DNA from: Septoria linicola
Taxonomy: Eukaryota; Ascomycota; Dothideomycetes; Mycosphaerellales; Mycosphaerellaceae
DNA: 64,000 nt
Reading direction: 5' to 3'
Assembly (NCBI GenBank): GCA_024114885.1
Contig: CP099426.1
Coordinates: forward strand, 1,612,001-1,676,000
Below are positions 43,739 to 53,078 of this stretch, one piece after another (the first letter of the stretch is position 1; every line of letters begins with the position of its first letter). The notes under the pieces are model-generated. The model saw only the letters and a program-made list of their open reading frames with translations. It searched no databases and had not been told where the DNA came from. The translations under genes were made by a program, and so were the position numbers.

Positions 43739-44145
43739 ATGACCATCAACCGGCGAACAAAGATTAGCGTCAACAGGCAGTATCGTCCACCAAGTACACT
43801 ACAAGTCGACCGCGCGTCGCGTAAGCATCTCGCCAATGAGTACTATGGCCTCGGGCAACCTTCTTTTCCACTGCTGCAGATCAGCGGCTCGTCCTCAAAT
43901 GGCTCTGGTCTGTACCAAACCTGCATCGCCTGACAATTGGACGTATCGAGTTGGCCAACAGAGAGCCCCAGCGATCATTCGCGAAGGCAAGAATGAAGGT
44001 GAAAGTGATGGGAGCGTTGGCGCAGCTCGAAGGGTTCATCTTCTCGACCAAGGTCTTCTATACAAAGAGCGATCTACCAACGCAGCATACGGCTCAGTTC
44101 GTCAATGCAGATCGAGCGGGCAATTACGTCTGGTTGAATGCTTGA
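43739..44145 (+). CDS. F-box-like/2EXR-type protein, partial or decayed
   Basis: Just upstream of the first ATG (43739) the frame reads RIHNLPPELFQKIYEHT, the family's F-box-like opening, but no ATG precedes it back to a stop near 43636, so a 5' exon is missing from the model or the start codon has been lost. A 59-bp segment 43821-43879 has good intron ends (GTAAGC...CTGCTGCAG) and fits phase 1, joining to QRLVLKWLWSVPNLHRLTIG and a C-terminus ending NYVWLNA. However, the removed part encodes RKHLANEYYG, which resembles a conserved block of the family, so a frameshift instead of an intron is equally possible. It belongs to the same broad family as the gene at 4744. Function unknown. Confidence 0.45.
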
Positions 44146-44771
44146 ATGGGAACACCGGCATTGTTGGTGAATGTCAGAGTAGGAAGATGGCATCGTAGGC
44201 CCACACGCCGGCCATTATTACAGACATTGCTAGGCAAAGACGTTGTGATGGTCGAAGCGCCACAGCTGTGCGAGCCAGGAGATTGTTTGTGGGAGATTGG
44301 AAACACAAACGGAGGGCGTCATGAAACAAGCGATAGCTATCTGTCTTTAATGGCAGGGCATCTATCATTGCATCGACACTCGCTGCCTCGAGTCAATCTC
44401 GATCAACCTTCTCACGAAGGAGAATGAGTATAGAAGAACTAGAAGCTCTCGACCAAGCAGGCGGTAGAACATTCATCCAGCCCCTGACATGTGGCACATC
44501 TTTATGCCCCACTTTTCTGGCCATTTCCGTTCCTTCACACTTCTGTTTCCATCGTCTTTCTGCTTCATCATCAGCGCAAATCGACTGACTACCACCTCAG
44601 CTACGCACTATACTGCGTGAGAAACATCATGATGCCATTGCAAAGTCTGCCAGACACCTTGCCATTGACACGCTGCATATTCCAGACACATTGATGCACA
44701 CCTCAGCGTCGCCAAGCCTATTTGCCTGGTCGAAAGACCAGATATACCCAACATCTATCAACATATCTACT
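44146..44771. other. Convergent intergenic region, 626 bp
   Basis: Between the 3' ends of the F-box-like gene and the monooxygenase pseudogene. No gene or repeat seen. Confidence 0.5.
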
Positions 44772-46508
44772 CTACTCAGGATGCCTAAACTCCTCCTTCC
44801 CAACACCCGCCCTCCAGCGATACTTACTCGCAACATGCTCATCTAGCGGCTGCTTCTGTCCTTTCAAACCATAAAAGTTCTCCCTATAAGTCCCACCAGG
44901 AACAGCATAATTCTCCCAAAACAAGCCACGTTTCCTAAGCTCAGGAACAAGAAGTCCACAAACGTCGACGAAACTACCTAGAAAGATCGCGTAGGGGATG
45001 TTGAAGCCATCGACGTCGGCTCCGGTGACCCAGCGTTCCATTTCGTCCGCGACTTGGGAGGCAGTGCCGACTGGTGTGGCTCCGAGGCCGCCGATCATGA
45101 GGTGCCGGGCCACGGTGAGTTTGGTCCATTTATCGACGCCTTGGAATCTGTTAGTGGGGCTTGGAGTGGAGGGAGGGAAGGCTTACCAGGCATGGCTTTA
45201 CTCCAGACCTCAACGGCAGCACGAATGGCATTACTCTCCACCTGAGTCAATTCCTGATCGTCTCCATATGGGCTCAGATCAATGCCAGTCCATCATCCAA
45301 ATAAGGCCAGCGCGCCTTCTTCAGACCCATAGGAGATGTAGTCCTCATACTTCGCCTTGGCTTCCTCTTCCGTCTTGCCGAGCACCGGACAGAACATCGC
45401 GAGAAACTTGATCTTCTGCGGATCTCGACCAAACTTCTCCTGAGCAGATTTGCGAATATCTGCAATGTTCGCTGCGACCGCAATAGGAGAATGGCCCGCT
45501 ACAAAGACTGCTTCGGCATGCTGGGCAGCGAAAAGCTTTCCATATTGGGATGTGCCAGCTTGCAGTAGCAGCGGAGTGCGCTGGGGTGATGGCTGGCAAA
45601 TATGAGGTCCTGACACTGTGTAAAACTTCCCGACATGGTTGATCTCGCGGACACGTTCTGGATCTGTAAACCAGCCTGATGGTGGCTTGGATGCATCGCG
45701 GATCACTGCATCGTCTCGCCAGGAAGCGTTGAAGAGCTTATACATGACTTTGATGTATTCCTCTGCGACTTCGTAGCGATTGTCGTGTGCGGCTGTTCTC
45801 CAAGATCAGTCAAGGCCATGGAGCTCGTGAGACTAGATGCTTACGTTGCTCGTCGTTGATCAGGTTCCGAGCTGCAGAGTCGAGATACCCTGTGACTATG
45901 TTCCAGCCGAATCGTCCTTTCGACAGATGATCGATCGTTGACAGCCGACGTGCAAGGTGGTATGGCTGCTCGTATGTGGTCGCTACTGTCACACCGAAGC
46001 TGATGGATTTCGTGGCCGCTGCCATGGCTGAGACAACTGCTAGTGGCTCATTGACTGGCCACTGCGCTGAAGATCGAATCGCTGGAGCCAGATTCTTGGG
46101 TCCTTGGTACACATCGTATCCGCCTGCTCAGGTGTCAGTCTCGTGGCCTTGGAGTGTGGACCATCATGATCGCACCAAGAACGTCTGCGATGAAGATGCC
46201 ATGGAACTTGGACTTTTCCAACAGCTTTGCTAGATCTACCCAATGCTCAATGTCGTTGAACTCTGCTGAGCGATCTTCTGGATGCCGCCATAGTCCTGGA
46301 GACTGGTGTCCACTGCCTAGCAGCATGTCAGTATGGCTCAATACAAAGAATGTAGGGGCTATACATGACTCAACGAAAGCGTTCAAGATCAGCGACTTCT
46401 TTCCAGCTGGTCGTTCTGGTAGTTGTTGAGACCTTGCAGTGTTGCCGCCGCCGCCATTACCATTTTTTTTGCAGCTCTGGGATCATCATTGGGGTACGCT
46501 GCAGCCAT
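44772..46508 (-). pseudogene. FMN-dependent monooxygenase (NtaA/SnaA/DszA family) broken by an in-frame TGA
   Basis: The family is a bacterial-luciferase-like group of two-component monooxygenases using reduced FMN on compounds such as aminopolycarboxylates or organosulfur substrates. Exons: about 46365-46508, 46176-46316, 45845-46123, 45187-45792, 44772-45139; introns of 48, 52, 52 and 47 bp with good ends. Motifs: SGHQSPGLWRHPED, GIFIADVLGGYDVYQG, SFGVTVATTYEQPYHLARRL, STIDHLSKGRFGWNIVTGY, PLLLQAGTS and GFNIPYAIFLG. In the fourth exon a TGA (45293-45295) sits between ALALFG and WTGIDLSPYGDD, where the family has glycine. At the start the only nearby ATG (46508) is out of phase with KKSLILNAFVES; either a 65-bp intron with weak donor GTACCC or a slip at the eight-A tract (46463-46470) is needed. 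The rest is fully conserved, so loss is recent. Confidence 0.75.
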
Positions 46509-47577
46509 CTTCTATAATCTGCTCAATATGCAGGTATTCTCAGAATTTCAAGAGTGGCATAAGATCGCTCGGAGATAAGCGACCGCACGCAAGGTGTAGC
46601 TATCGCCAGCTCGCACGCCATACGTGAGAGTGCAAACGGCTTCGAATCCTGGCTGCATGCGCTAAGCTTATTCGAACTTCAGGATGAAGCGATGTCGTTC
46701 GATATGTTTTGATGTTTGACGTTCACTTTGGAGGCCGTCTGCTGTATTCAGTCTGAAAGCAGTATGCCAACTTGCAGAGTGCATTGCCGCACATGGTCTA
46801 TGCAGACTTTGGCACCACCCATGCAGTACAGCTTCAGACCCGATACAAGTCGTATGAGTAGTATTCAGTGGCATTTCTGAAGCTGCTAGAACTTCTGTGG
46901 TCGAACTGCACAAGGCGCGCGCAATGATGCGTTGACATCACCGCAGCGCTCTAACGAACGCTGTCAAACATAGTCACTGGTGCCTTCAATCACCTCAGAC
47001 TCTCGCATGTCAAAGCGATGCAGCGCTACAAGAACATACGACTGGTCACATCGAGACTCGGGTCCAGTGCAGGTGAAGTCTCGAGGTCGTGAAATTTAGT
47101 CCTCACCGGCTCCGGGCTCCAGTTTGACACACTGCTTTGCGGTCTCAACGAAGAGAGATATGAACGTTGCGCACGCGCGATGAATTGTCGTTGATGCTCG
47201 ATGCGCATCCTACCGCCCGGTTACACATTCGCTACGTTCTCATTCGTCGCATTTCGACACACACTTTGCGGACGCTGCACCGGACTCGAAGACAAGTGAA
47301 GCGCGAAAAGCATTCGGCGTGAAGTGAAGGGCCATCGATGATAGTGAATCTGCAGCAGTTGTGCGCCGTCTGCATCTGCAGTCACTTGTTGCATACGCCC
47401 AGCCACGTGCATTTTACTTCTGTCCTCAATTTTTGCATTACTGTTTCCTTTTCTGCTTCCACTTCCACTTCCACTTCCACTTCCACTTCCACTTCCTTCT
47501 CAACACCGACTCGAACTCCAACTAAGAACAACACAACACTCAACTACAACACTCTTATTACCACCACTGCACTCAAC
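46509..47577. other. Divergent intergenic region, 1.07 kb
   Basis: Upstream of both the monooxygenase pseudogene (minus) and the zinc-ribbon gene (plus). Contains the hexanucleotide repeat listed separately. No other gene seen. Confidence 0.5.
47455..47496 (+). repeat. Hexanucleotide microsatellite (ACTTCC)n
   Basis: Six perfect ACTTCC copies at 47461-47496 preceded by one imperfect copy (GCTTCC). It lies about 80 bp upstream of the zinc-ribbon gene ATG, probably in its 5' leader; the pyrimidine-rich strand is the sense strand. The unit keeps frame, so if translation began further upstream it would encode a Ser-Thr repeat. Confidence 0.9.
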
Positions 47578-49737
47578 ATGGCAACACCACCAGACATGGC
47601 GCAACAACAGCAACACGATGGCGACGCCCCTGCCAAGTGCAAAGCATGCGGCCAGCCATCAATGCCGGAGCTGGCCAACGACTGGTGCTTCGGCTGTCAT
47701 ACAATTCTCTTCACTTCGGCTGGTCAGGCGAGCGCCACAGAGCAACTCCTGCAGTCTTTTCCAAGTGTACCTGCGAATCCGGAGCCGATGATTCAGCAAG
47801 ACGACCGCCATAGACAAGCGATCGGAGCTGGCATCGCGCGCTGGAAGGAAGATATGGTTCAGTGGAACGCGCAGGCGAGGGCGTTCGCGCAGAAGTCTGA
47901 AGCCGTGAAGCGCGAAGCCGCGGCACTAAAGCAGAAAGAGGAAAATATAAAGCACGAGTGGGCAGCGCTGAAGCAAAGAGAGCAAGAACTGAAACGCCGC
48001 GAAGCTAACATCCAGGCTGCTCAGCAGCAGGTGTTCGCTTACTTCAACCAGACACCACGAGCTCAGCCGCCGCTGAACATGCAAGCCATCGGTACGAGTG
48101 GCTCCATCATGACACAGCCATACCCTTACTCAGGCACGAGTATCAACTTCAATCTGGTTGGCACGAAGTACAATCCACCCGCACATAACGCACATCTGGC
48201 GAGCGGTGCGCAGCGCATCCCTCCCGAAGTGAGAGCCGGCTTTAAGGGGCATCCTATCACAAGGACGGACTCATACTCCCCATCGGGAAGACATGCGGTT
48301 TCTCTTACCGGAGCACAAATCCGACAGTCGATCGAGCAGCAGAATGTCTCCCCGATGGCAATGGCAGGGATGCGACCACGAATGGACGTTGCCAGAAGCA
48401 CGGCCTTGACACAAGCTGTCGAAAGAGGCGAGTCTGCTACATTGCACATGCAGGAAGCCCAAAAAGCCAAAACGATACAGGAGGCACATCACAGCCGTAA
48501 TGGAAGTGCTAGCTCGTCTAATGCACTGGGGATTTTCACCGAAGGTAGCACGGAGAGTACTCCTGGTTCTTCTTTCGTCGGCGCCTTCAGCTCGCCACGG
48601 CCAAACAAAGCTTCACCTGCGCACGTTTTCAGCCCACCTCGCCCTCCGCCGCGGACCAGCAATGCAGATCAGGATGCAATTGTTCACACCCAGATGGCGC
48701 ACGAGAACGAGATTCGGACCCAGAACCCGGGATATGCCGGCTCAGCGATCAGATTGCCACAGCAGTCTGGCACCGGCCGTCTCCTTTGCCCTGACTGCGG
48801 GACTGATAAGCCCATTGTGAAGAAGCGCAACGACGGAATTCACTGCACTTCTTGTTTCAACAAGAGGAATAAGGCTGGCGAGAACTTGCAGACGATCGAG
48901 CAACGCGGGGGTATCATACAGGTCCAAAGGGCAGCTCCGATTGCTGCGGCAGAATCACAGCCAAATGGGGCCGGTCAGAACTTACCAAGATCTGAGAACA
49001 TCGTATTCGGCCACCCTTCTGCATCCGACAAGCCACTATACGAGCCAGAGCTTGCCCAACGCAGAGCAGAGAAGGAGGCAGCAGCAGGACTCCAGGCTCA
49101 GAATGCTTCCTGCACACCATATTCAGCGATGATGGGAGAATCTGCTCAAGCATTTTCATACACATCATCACCCTTTACTGCTGGCCAATACCATGCGAGG
49201 GAACGGATCGCAGACCCTGGTCTGAATCCTCAGCAATGTCCAGCCCACGCTGGTTCAGGCACGCCAAAACGTAATCATGGGGAAGCGTTCGGCGTCGATG
49301 AACATGAAATGGTGGACTCTCCAATGTCTCAGCTCTCGCACCTCCAGAGCAACAAGAAATTTAAAAGGAGCCCGCAACAACACTTGGCCACTGCTCCTCA
49401 ATATAGTGCTCATCAGGCCACTGAAGCCCCTGCATCTGAATCCAACAATTTACCTCTTGAATTCGAGAGCTCATCTTCCATGGGCGAGGAAACCGCTCAG
49501 CTGAGCAATCTGCAGGACCAACATACTACCATGTACCTGCCATGCCCGACCACTCCAGGGCCAGCTCTGGGATACGCCGACGCAAGCAACTTTTATATGA
49601 GCGGCGGCAGAAGAGGCAGTTCACCCACACTCGAGGAGTTTGAAGCCTCCCTGGGTATGAAACTTCTCCTAGAGAACGCACGATTGGACAAGGAGAAAGC
49701 CGAGAAAGAGGGCGTCGCTGAACCAAAAGCGCAGTAG
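47578..49737 (+). CDS. Unknown protein with two zinc-ribbon-like CxxC pairs and a coiled coil
   Basis: A 719-residue protein from one exon; ATG 47578 gives MATPPDMAQQQQHDGD. An N-terminal CKACG..(13)..WCFGCH block near residue 20 and a central CPDCGTDKPIVKKRNDGIHC followed by TSCF both have the spacing of a zinc ribbon (CxxC, 12-16 residues, CxxC). Between them, residues about 90-160 form a Lys/Glu/Gln-rich coiled coil (REAAALKQKEENIKHEWAAL). The rest is low-complexity with Ser, Pro and Gln and a C-terminal helix ending EKEGVAEPKAQ. I do not recognise the family. Nuclear or nucleic-acid-related function is conceivable from the ribbons, but it is inference. An open frame continues upstream across the microsatellite to 47338; it is not adopted because it adds only repeat-encoded sequence. 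Confidence 0.75.
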   Translation: MATPPDMAQQQQHDGDAPAKCKACGQPSMPELANDWCFGCHTILFTSAGQASATEQLLQSFPSVPANPEPMIQQDDRHRQAIGAGIARWKEDMVQWNAQARAFAQKSEAVKREAAALKQKEENIKHEWAALKQREQELKRREANIQAAQQQVFAYFNQTPRAQPPLNMQAIGTSGSIMTQPYPYSGTSINFNLVGTKYNPPAHNAHLASGAQRIPPEVRAGFKGHPITRTDSYSPSGRHAVSLTGAQIRQSIEQQNVSPMAMAGMRPRMDVARSTALTQAVERGESATLHMQEAQKAKTIQEAHHSRNGSASSSNALGIFTEGSTESTPGSSFVGAFSSPRPNKASPAHVFSPPRPPPRTSNADQDAIVHTQMAHENEIRTQNPGYAGSAIRLPQQSGTGRLLCPDCGTDKPIVKKRNDGIHCTSCFNKRNKAGENLQTIEQRGGIIQVQRAAPIAAAESQPNGAGQNLPRSENIVFGHPSASDKPLYEPELAQRRAEKEAAAGLQAQNASCTPYSAMMGESAQAFSYTSSPFTAGQYHARERIADPGLNPQQCPAHAGSGTPKRNHGEAFGVDEHEMVDSPMSQLSHLQSNKKFKRSPQQHLATAPQYSAHQATEAPASESNNLPLEFESSSSMGEETAQLSNLQDQHTTMYLPCPTTPGPALGYADASNFYMSGGRRGSSPTLEEFEASLGMKLLLENARLDKEKAEKEGVAEPKAQ

Positions 49738-50853
49738 AATCGACTCTACGATCAGCGACATAATACACGATATGCAATAGATCAAGCTAGATCTCGCATC
49801 GTACTTCACATTCATACATGAAGATGACTTTCGACATTCATTCAGCGATATTGCGAGGCGCGGCTTCGAGATTCAGTCAGGGATATTGCGAGATGCAGCT
49901 TTTGCATTACCGAGTGTGAATGATCAGGATACGAGACCTCAGCAAATGGTGACCGATGCGCGACTTTGGAATGTCCTGCAGGTCCACGTTGCATTCAAAT
50001 TGTTGTAGACCAGAGAAATGCTGGAGTTCAGTCACATAGGGGCTTGGTATGCCATAGCCATCGCCATCATTATCGAAGCATCTGAATCGTATCTACGCAT
50101 CTCTCTTGGAGATCTTCCGTGCACTTGGGTTCGCTTTATCAAAGATTCGACCATGCTATGCCACTCTTTGAGACGATCGTCAACTGAACTGGCGAACTCA
50201 CACGAAAAGAGTTGCGCTAAGACTACGAGCGGCATGTGCCGGCAACAACCTCACGCCGCGGATGTGAGGGACCACTTTGCCGATAGCAGGTTTCTCCTCC
50301 AACATCTCATTGCCATCTCGTAGATTTCACATTGTCGCCCTCCAGATCGCGTGTCATCTCGTGGAACGCGGTCGTGGACACACACAGTCCCTCTTAAGTA
50401 CGAAGCATGCATCGGGATCACAGTGTGGCAGGAAGGAGTATACGTTGACATTCAAATGATTGCGCATGCGTACACTTCCGTCCATCACGGCAACCTCCAG
50501 AGAGACCGGCCGCGCGGATTGGTATTTGTTTCAGATCGAAGACTCTGCAGCATGCTTAGTCGAACGTCAACGCGTCTTTGTCATCTTCGACCTACATGCA
50601 TTACGCGGCGCGTGCTAGATTCATTAGTTCTCTTGTAGTGGACCACGCACTTCGCTCGCGCCTTCCTGAAATCCAGCCTCGTACGTCTTTCCAGACCTCC
50701 GACTTCGTGCGAGCTCTGGACTATAGTGCACTGACGATACTGACTGCATCATGCCACAACGTAATCAAAGATCATGCTATATAGCGAAGGACATCGTAGA
50801 AGGTAGGCCAGCATCACTCAATCATCTCCTAGGTTTTCAATTTCCCATACAAA
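49738..50853. other. Intergenic, 1.1 kb
   Basis: Promoter side of the tannase gene and 3' flank of the zinc-ribbon gene. Apart from the direct repeat listed separately, nothing is recognised. Confidence 0.5.
49838..49900 (+). repeat. Imperfect direct repeat, two units of about 30 bp
   Basis: The blocks ATTCAGCGATATTGCGAG and ATTCAGTCAGGGATATTGCG share GATATTGCGAG plus flanking similarity (GCGGCTTCGAG versus GCAGCTTTTG). This is probably a local duplication just downstream of the zinc-ribbon gene. Confidence 0.6.
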
Positions 50854-52680
50854 ATGCGTCAGTTTTCGCAGACCGCGCTTGCAGCAGGCTTGATAGCAGC
50901 TACACGAGCCTCACCACTGGTAGCTCGGACCTCCAACAGCATATCACTTGCTGAGATATGCACGGTGGCCAACGTCCAGGCCGCTCTGCCAGGAAATGGC
51001 ACTCTCCTCGGCCTCAATCTCCTACCGACTGCTGTGACCGCTAGCGCCGTATACAATGCTACGACTGGTGGTGGTATGATGAAGCGACAAGCAGGTCCCA
51101 GCAGCTCAAGCAGCTCTGAAACTGTCACATATTGCAACGTGACCATCACTTATACTCACACGGGCAAAGGCGATGAGATCGTTGTCAAGTACGCCTTTCC
51201 CCAGCCCAGCGACTTTTCCAATAGATTCTACGTAGCTGGAGGAGGGGGTTTCTCGCTATCCAGCGACGCGACAGGAGGGCTCACATACGGGGCCGTCGGT
51301 GGCGCAACAAGTGCCGGGTATGACGCTTTCGATAACTCTTATGATGAAGTCGTCCTTTATGGCAACGGAACGATCAACTGGGATGCCACTTACGCTTTCG
51401 GCTACACTGCACTTGGTGAGATGACCAAGATCGGCAAATACATCACTAAAGGATTCTACGGCATGGGAGACGAGGACAAGGTCTACACTTACTACGAAGG
51501 ATGCAGTGACGGCGGTCGCGAGGGCATGAGCCAGGTGCAACGATGGGGCGAGGAGTACGACGGTGCCATTACCGGCGCTCCCGCCTTCCGTTTTGCACAG
51601 CAGCAGGTCCATCACGTCTACCCAGCGACGATTGAGCACACAATGGGCCACTACCCACCACCTTGCGCTTTGGCTAAGATCGTGAACGCCACCATTGCAG
51701 CTTGTGATCCTCTCGACGGCCGCACTGATGGAGTGATATCTCGCACCGACCTCTGCAAGCTCAACTTCAATCTCAGCTCAATCATTGGAGAGAGCTACTA
51801 CTGTGCAGCTGAGACCTCTTCCTCTCTCGGATTTGGCTTCAGTCGAATGGCCAAGCGACAAGCTCAGGGCAGTCAAAGCAGTAACAACCCAGCCCAGAAC
51901 GGCACTGTCACCGCCGCGGATGTCGCTGTAGCACAAGCCGTCTATGATGGCTTGCACAATTCTGCTGGTGAGCGTGCTTACCTTTCCTGGCAAATCGGCT
52001 CGGAGTTGTCAGATGGAGACCCTACATACGACAACACGACCAGCTCGTGGACTCTCAGCATTCCTTCTACTGATGGGGAATACGTCACCAAGTTCGTCCA
52101 GCTTCTCGATCTTGACAACTTGTCTGATCTCGAAGGCGTGACTTATGACACCCTGGTGGAATGGATGAACATTGGCATGTTCCGATACCTCGACAGTCTC
52201 CAAACCACACTGCCTGATCTCACTCCTTTCCAGTCCTCAGGCGGCAAACTGCTGCACTACCACGGCGAGAGCGATCCCTCTATCCCAGCTGCATCATCCG
52301 TCCACTACTGGCAATCAGTCCGCAGCATCATGTACCCAAACCTCACAGAACCCGAAGCCGAGAATGCTCTCTCAGACTGGTACCAGTTCTACCTCATCCC
52401 AGGTGCCGCTCACTGTGGCGCGAATAGCCTTCAGCCAGGTCCTTACCCTCAAGACAACATGCAGACCATGATTGATTGGGTCGAAAATGGAATCAAGCCA
52501 AGTCGGCTCAATGCTACTGTCTCCTCGGGCAACAATGCTGGCGAGGTTCAGGCACTTTGCCAGTGGCCGGCTCGTCCTTTGTGGAGTGGTAACAGCACTG
52601 CGTTCGATTGTGTTAATGATGAGGCTAGCATTGAGAGCTGGACTTATGAATTTCCCGCTTTCAAGGTGCCGGTTTACTGA
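50854..52680 (+). CDS. Secreted tannase/feruloyl esterase family protein
   Basis: Extracellular serine esterase of the fungal tannase family (PF07519), which hydrolyses galloyl or feruloyl esters of plant phenolics. One exon, 608 residues. Residues 1-19 (MRQFSQTALAAGLIAATRA) are a signal peptide. The catalytic triad is visible as Ser218 in YYEGCSDGGREG, Asp474 in HYHGESDPSIP and His520 in IPGAAHCGA. The cysteines next to the serine (217) and the histidine (521) form the CS-D-HC arrangement typical of this family. Lys-Arg pairs at 77-78 and 334-335 are potential Kex2 sites, as in tannases processed to two chains. Several NxT/S sequons support secretion. Substrate preference (tannic versus ferulic ester) cannot be read. 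Its stop codon overlaps the end of the GH43 remnant on the other strand. Confidence 0.92.
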   Translation: MRQFSQTALAAGLIAATRASPLVARTSNSISLAEICTVANVQAALPGNGTLLGLNLLPTAVTASAVYNATTGGGMMKRQAGPSSSSSSETVTYCNVTITYTHTGKGDEIVVKYAFPQPSDFSNRFYVAGGGGFSLSSDATGGLTYGAVGGATSAGYDAFDNSYDEVVLYGNGTINWDATYAFGYTALGEMTKIGKYITKGFYGMGDEDKVYTYYEGCSDGGREGMSQVQRWGEEYDGAITGAPAFRFAQQQVHHVYPATIEHTMGHYPPPCALAKIVNATIAACDPLDGRTDGVISRTDLCKLNFNLSSIIGESYYCAAETSSSLGFGFSRMAKRQAQGSQSSNNPAQNGTVTAADVAVAQAVYDGLHNSAGERAYLSWQIGSELSDGDPTYDNTTSSWTLSIPSTDGEYVTKFVQLLDLDNLSDLEGVTYDTLVEWMNIGMFRYLDSLQTTLPDLTPFQSSGGKLLHYHGESDPSIPAASSVHYWQSVRSIMYPNLTEPEAENALSDWYQFYLIPGAAHCGANSLQPGPYPQDNMQTMIDWVENGIKPSRLNATVSSGNNAGEVQALCQWPARPLWSGNSTAFDCVNDEASIESWTYEFPAFKVPVY

Positions 52681-53078
52681 GCGCGTTGGCTAGTGTCCTT
52701 TTGCAAGATCACGCCACGATATGGGTTTTGGCCGGAGAAGTAAAAGTAGTATTTGCCGTTGCGTTCGGCGATGGTAGGGGCCCAGGCGTTGCCGACTGCC
52801 CATGGGACGTTGCCTGAGGTGCCGTTGAGGGTGAGGAAAGCTGCCTCTGAGCGAGTCCAGTCTACAAGGTTGGACGATTTCCAGACGAAGAATTGGTTGC
52901 CGCCCCAGCATGGAGTACCGTCTGTAGTAGCGTAGATGTAGTAGTTGCAGCCAAAAACGGCGATGTTGGGATCTGCGTATCTGAGATTGGGATGCGATAT
53001 CAGCATAGATTGTGCTACCTAACTACGCTATGAGCGAAAGGTGATGACCTACAAGCCAGGAATCAAAGTGCTGCGCTT
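52674..53078 (-). pseudogene. Truncated second GH43 domain, in phase behind the stop of the GH43 gene
   Basis: Immediately after the TAG (53079-53081) of the GH43 gene the same frame continues KRSTLIPGL, then a 72-bp intron (52981-53052, GTAGGT...TCTCAG, phase 2) joins to YADPNIAVFGCNYYIYATTD. This is the N-terminal blade of another GH43 propeller: IPGLYADP with the catalytic-base aspartate, FFVWKSSNLVDW, VGNAWAPTIAERNGKYYFYF. About 110 residues in, similarity fades and the frame ends at TAA 52674-52676, inside the last codons of the convergent tannase gene. The remaining four-fifths of a GH43 domain are absent. It appears to be the decayed second half of a tandem GH43 protein, cut by a rearrangement at about 52.68-52.75 kb. 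Confidence 0.7.

Noticed and set aside
47338..47577. In-phase extension of the zinc-ribbon protein through the microsatellite
   Set aside because: It adds only a low-complexity Ser-Thr tract; the codon run is open because the repeat unit is six bases.
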